Shown here one piece after another: positions 62,275 through 64,000 of a stretch of DNA of 64,000 bases (positions within the stretch are counted from its first letter, which is position 1; every line of letters begins with the position of its first letter). The translations under genes were made by a program, and so were the position numbers. This DNA is from CAWKEY01 sp963848675 (lineage in GTDB: Bacteria > Pseudomonadota > Gammaproteobacteria > Methylococcales > Methylomonadaceae): the NCBI GenBank assembly GCA_963848675.1, contig CAWKEY010000021.1, positions 1-64,000 of the forward strand, given 5' to 3'. Under the pieces are notes generated by a model that saw only the letters and a list, made by a program, of their open reading frames with translations, was not told where the DNA came from and made no database searches.

Positions 62275-63159
62275 ATGATAAAAATACCTTGTTTTTTCAA
62301 ACAATTGCCGCTTCTCTTTGGCTTGTCACTGACGCTGGTTGCGCCAGGTGTTTATGCCGAAGAGGCTGCAGGTACCACTGACTATCAAACCGAAGATTTT
62401 GTCTACAAAGCGCAAAATCCTTTAAGTCCCAATTACAGCATCCCATTGAAATATACGCATCATGGTGGCGCTGATAATGGTGATGTATCGATCGGTAGTA
62501 TACAGCCCATCATCCCTGTTAAATTGGGCGACTGGAACATCATTAATCAGTTATCGTTGAACATTATTGGGACACCGGGCGTTGTACACGGTATCGCCGA
62601 ATTGCCGAACCCCTATCCCGGCTCAGGGGTTTCAGGTCTCGGCGACACGAATTTCACATCATATTTAACACCGGCAAATTCAGATGTTTTTAGCTGGGGT
62701 ATCGGGCCTACTTTCGTTTTTCCAACCGATACTCTTTTCTCTGATACCGAGGATCGAAGATCGCGGGAACTGGGTAGCGGAAAATTCAGCGTTGGCCCTG
62801 CTGTCATGTTTGTAACCCAGCCAAAACCCTGGACACTGGGCCTTAACATCAAACAGGTCTGGTCAGTATTAGGTAACGACAGCCGCCAAGCGGTCAGTCA
62901 AATGGTCTTCCAGCCTTTTGTGAATTACAATCTGTTCGATGGCTGGTACATGGTTTCTGATATGGACATGATCGCCAACTGGAATTACGATAACAATCAA
63001 CGCTGGACCGTACCGGTTGGCGGCGGTGTCGGCAAATTATTCACAATCGGCAACAATGCACTCAATACCCGACTTGAAGGCTATTATAACCCTGTTAGAC
63101 CGGACCAAAGCCCTGAGTGGTCGGCCAACCTTACCCTTCAATTTATGTTCGCAGACTAA
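62275..63159 (+). CDS. Putative outer-membrane beta-barrel protein
   Basis: I chose the ATG at 62275 (MIKIPCFFKQLPLLFGLSLT), which follows AGGGGG; a longer frame from 62158 adds 39 residues without signal character. The 294-residue precursor has a signal peptide cut near VYAEEA. The mature part has alternating hydrophobic strands (SVGPAVMFVTQPKPWTLGLN, QMVFQPFVNYNLFDGWYMVS) and ends in a strand SANLTLQFMFAD, with aromatics near the end. The pattern resembles the transporter-like (Phenol_MetA_deg or neuromedin U-annotated) family. Ligand unknown. Confidence 0.65.
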   Translation: MIKIPCFFKQLPLLFGLSLTLVAPGVYAEEAAGTTDYQTEDFVYKAQNPLSPNYSIPLKYTHHGGADNGDVSIGSIQPIIPVKLGDWNIINQLSLNIIGTPGVVHGIAELPNPYPGSGVSGLGDTNFTSYLTPANSDVFSWGIGPTFVFPTDTLFSDTEDRRSRELGSGKFSVGPAVMFVTQPKPWTLGLNIKQVWSVLGNDSRQAVSQMVFQPFVNYNLFDGWYMVSDMDMIANWNYDNNQRWTVPVGGGVGKLFTIGNNALNTRLEGYYNPVRPDQSPEWSANLTLQFMFAD

Positions 63160-63512
63160 TATTTCGCTGGCCTTGAGCTTGTTTCGGAAGTTACTGCTGC
63201 TGTAGTTCAGCCGTTAGTGGCAACGCCAAGGAAGGCGTAGACATTAAAAATACACCCCATCTTGTGCAGTCCTTGAACGGAAAAGCCAGTTTTTAAAAAA
63301 TGCCGCCCAGATTTATGTGGTTTTTTGCTCAATATTCGTCCGTGACGGGTAAAAGTCGGACTTTTGTTTAAGTTGATCGGTGTACATAAGAATTATTCCT
63401 GATAATGCCGAATTAAAGACGCAAACTAAAAAAATCTATTTCACTTCCTGATTCAATGTTTTCTAATACCATTAGTTAATGGCGATCAATCCAAACAACA
63501 AAAGGTGCACAG
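63160..63512. other. 353-bp intergenic region with weak hairpin and palindrome
   Basis: GTCCG (63338-63342) pairs with CGGAC (63357-63361) and is followed by TTTTGTTT, a weak terminator candidate. CCATTAGTTAATGG (63469-63482) is a short inverted repeat 31 bases before the next ATG and might be an operator. No open frame is supported. Confidence 0.35.
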
Positions 63513-64000
63513 ATGGCAAAAAATTATCTAGATCAAATACTTAACCTGGTAGGCTTAAAACTACCTGATTCCAGCGGACATTACGACCCCTCTGTTTACA
63601 GGGATGAATACCGCAGAGAAGCCGATACCAGTGAAGCTTCCGGTGTAGAGAAATATCTCCAGAAACAAAAAGCCAATACGGCGCAAGCAGCCACGGAATT
63701 GACCAGCGTTGAGAAATATTTGGCGAAAACACAAGCGGTAGAACAGCAAGCAAGCAAACCAGAAGCAACTGAACAGACCAATATGACTGTAGCCAAACAA
63801 ATGACCGGCGTTGCCAAATACTTGGCGAAAATACAACAGCAAGAACAAGAAAAAGCCGAAGCAGAAGTCGCAATACTGGCAAGCATGACCGGAGTTGCAC
63901 GATATCTGGCCAAATTTGAAACCAAAAACAAAACCACATCCAGCAAAACATCAGCCCCTGCAAAAATAGTAAATCCGGCTAACTTAACCGGTGTAGCAAA
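63513..64000 (+). CDS. Repeat protein with (T/S)(G/S)V(E/A)(K/R)YLxK motifs, 3' end outside window
   Basis: An ATG at 63513 preceded by AAAGGTG opens a frame that runs to the window edge (162 complete codons). The N-terminus is MAKNYLDQILNLVGLKLPDS, with no signal peptide. Motifs follow at residues 43-51 (SGVEKYLQK), 64-72 (TSVEKYLAK), 98-106 (TGVAKYLAK), 126-134 (TGVARYLAK) and from 159 (TGVA...), separated by 12-25 residues rich in Ala, Gln, Glu, Lys and Thr. The repeats look like short amphipathic helices in a flexible chain, suggesting a multivalent binding or structural protein. I recognise no family. Confidence 0.7.
   Translation, partial: MAKNYLDQILNLVGLKLPDSSGHYDPSVYRDEYRREADTSEASGVEKYLQKQKANTAQAATELTSVEKYLAKTQAVEQQASKPEATEQTNMTVAKQMTGVAKYLAKIQQQEQEKAEAEVAILASMTGVARYLAKFETKNKTTSSKTSAPAKIVNPANLTGVA

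Noticed and set aside
63541..63963. Three long open frames on the minus strand opposite the repeat protein
   Set aside because: They are low-complexity Cys/Leu/Ser/Phe-rich mirrors of the plus-strand repeats, without ribosome binding sites. The plus frame has an ATG, a Shine-Dalgarno site and regular motifs.

Overview
The window looks like a chromosome segment of a gammaproteobacterial methylotroph, most probably a methanotroph of the Methylococcales. The main evidence is a tandem pair of methylene-tetrahydromethanopterin dehydrogenase genes (mtdB, 23.0-24.9 kb). Gammaproteobacterial gene orders support this: exbB-exbD-lpxK-ycaR-kdsB, alaC-hom-thrC, ftsK divergent from trxB, aat-bpt-infA facing clpA-clpS, nudJ-mnmA-purB, and lolA-rarA. 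No tRNA, rRNA or CRISPR array was seen.

Layout. 1-6.4 kb is a graveyard of mobile DNA. An ISAs1-type element sits inside an IS4-type element, followed by the 3' half of umuC, a 27-residue membrane ORF, more transposase debris and a decayed mobile-element-associated gene. An intact ketose 3-epimerase lies among these remnants. 6.4-9 kb holds a methyltransferase, small membrane and lipoprotein genes and a short secreted protein with a VPEID-CTERM-like tail. 9-22.9 kb is mostly housekeeping (tilS, accA, rarA, lolA, mrcB, nspC, fau) interleaved with two HDOD proteins and a REC-like/GGDEF/EAL protein. 23-25.6 kb carries the two mtdB genes and a GacA/UvrY response regulator.

26.0-36.3 kb is the most interesting locus: six tightly packed plus-strand genes. 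They encode a TonB-dependent receptor, a YfiR-family periplasmic protein, a 1690-residue CHASE8 hybrid kinase that also carries PAS, GGDEF and EAL domains, an HDOD protein, a MotA/PomA-like channel protein and a MotB/OmpA-like protein. It reads as an enlarged relative of the YfiB-YfiN-YfiR system. An outer-membrane receptor is added at the input, and the OmpA-type component is replaced by an ion-channel stator pair.

36.5-60.7 kb is largely housekeeping: a RIO kinase, recJ, a ferrochelatase of unusual composition, threonine synthesis, KDO and lipid A genes, ftsK, trxB, the N-degron pathway (aat, bpt, clpS, clpA), infA, nudJ, mnmA and purB. 61-64 kb has a propeller-like protein, an outer-membrane barrel-like protein and, running off the window, an unfamiliar repeat protein built on a (T/S)(G/S)V(E/A)(K/R)YLxK motif.

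Themes: c-di-GMP signalling is dense (two GGDEF-EAL proteins, three HDOD proteins, a GacA homologue), one-carbon metabolism is represented by mtdB and fau, and the left end records repeated IS insertion and decay. All functional calls rest on reading motifs and gene order; no database search was run.
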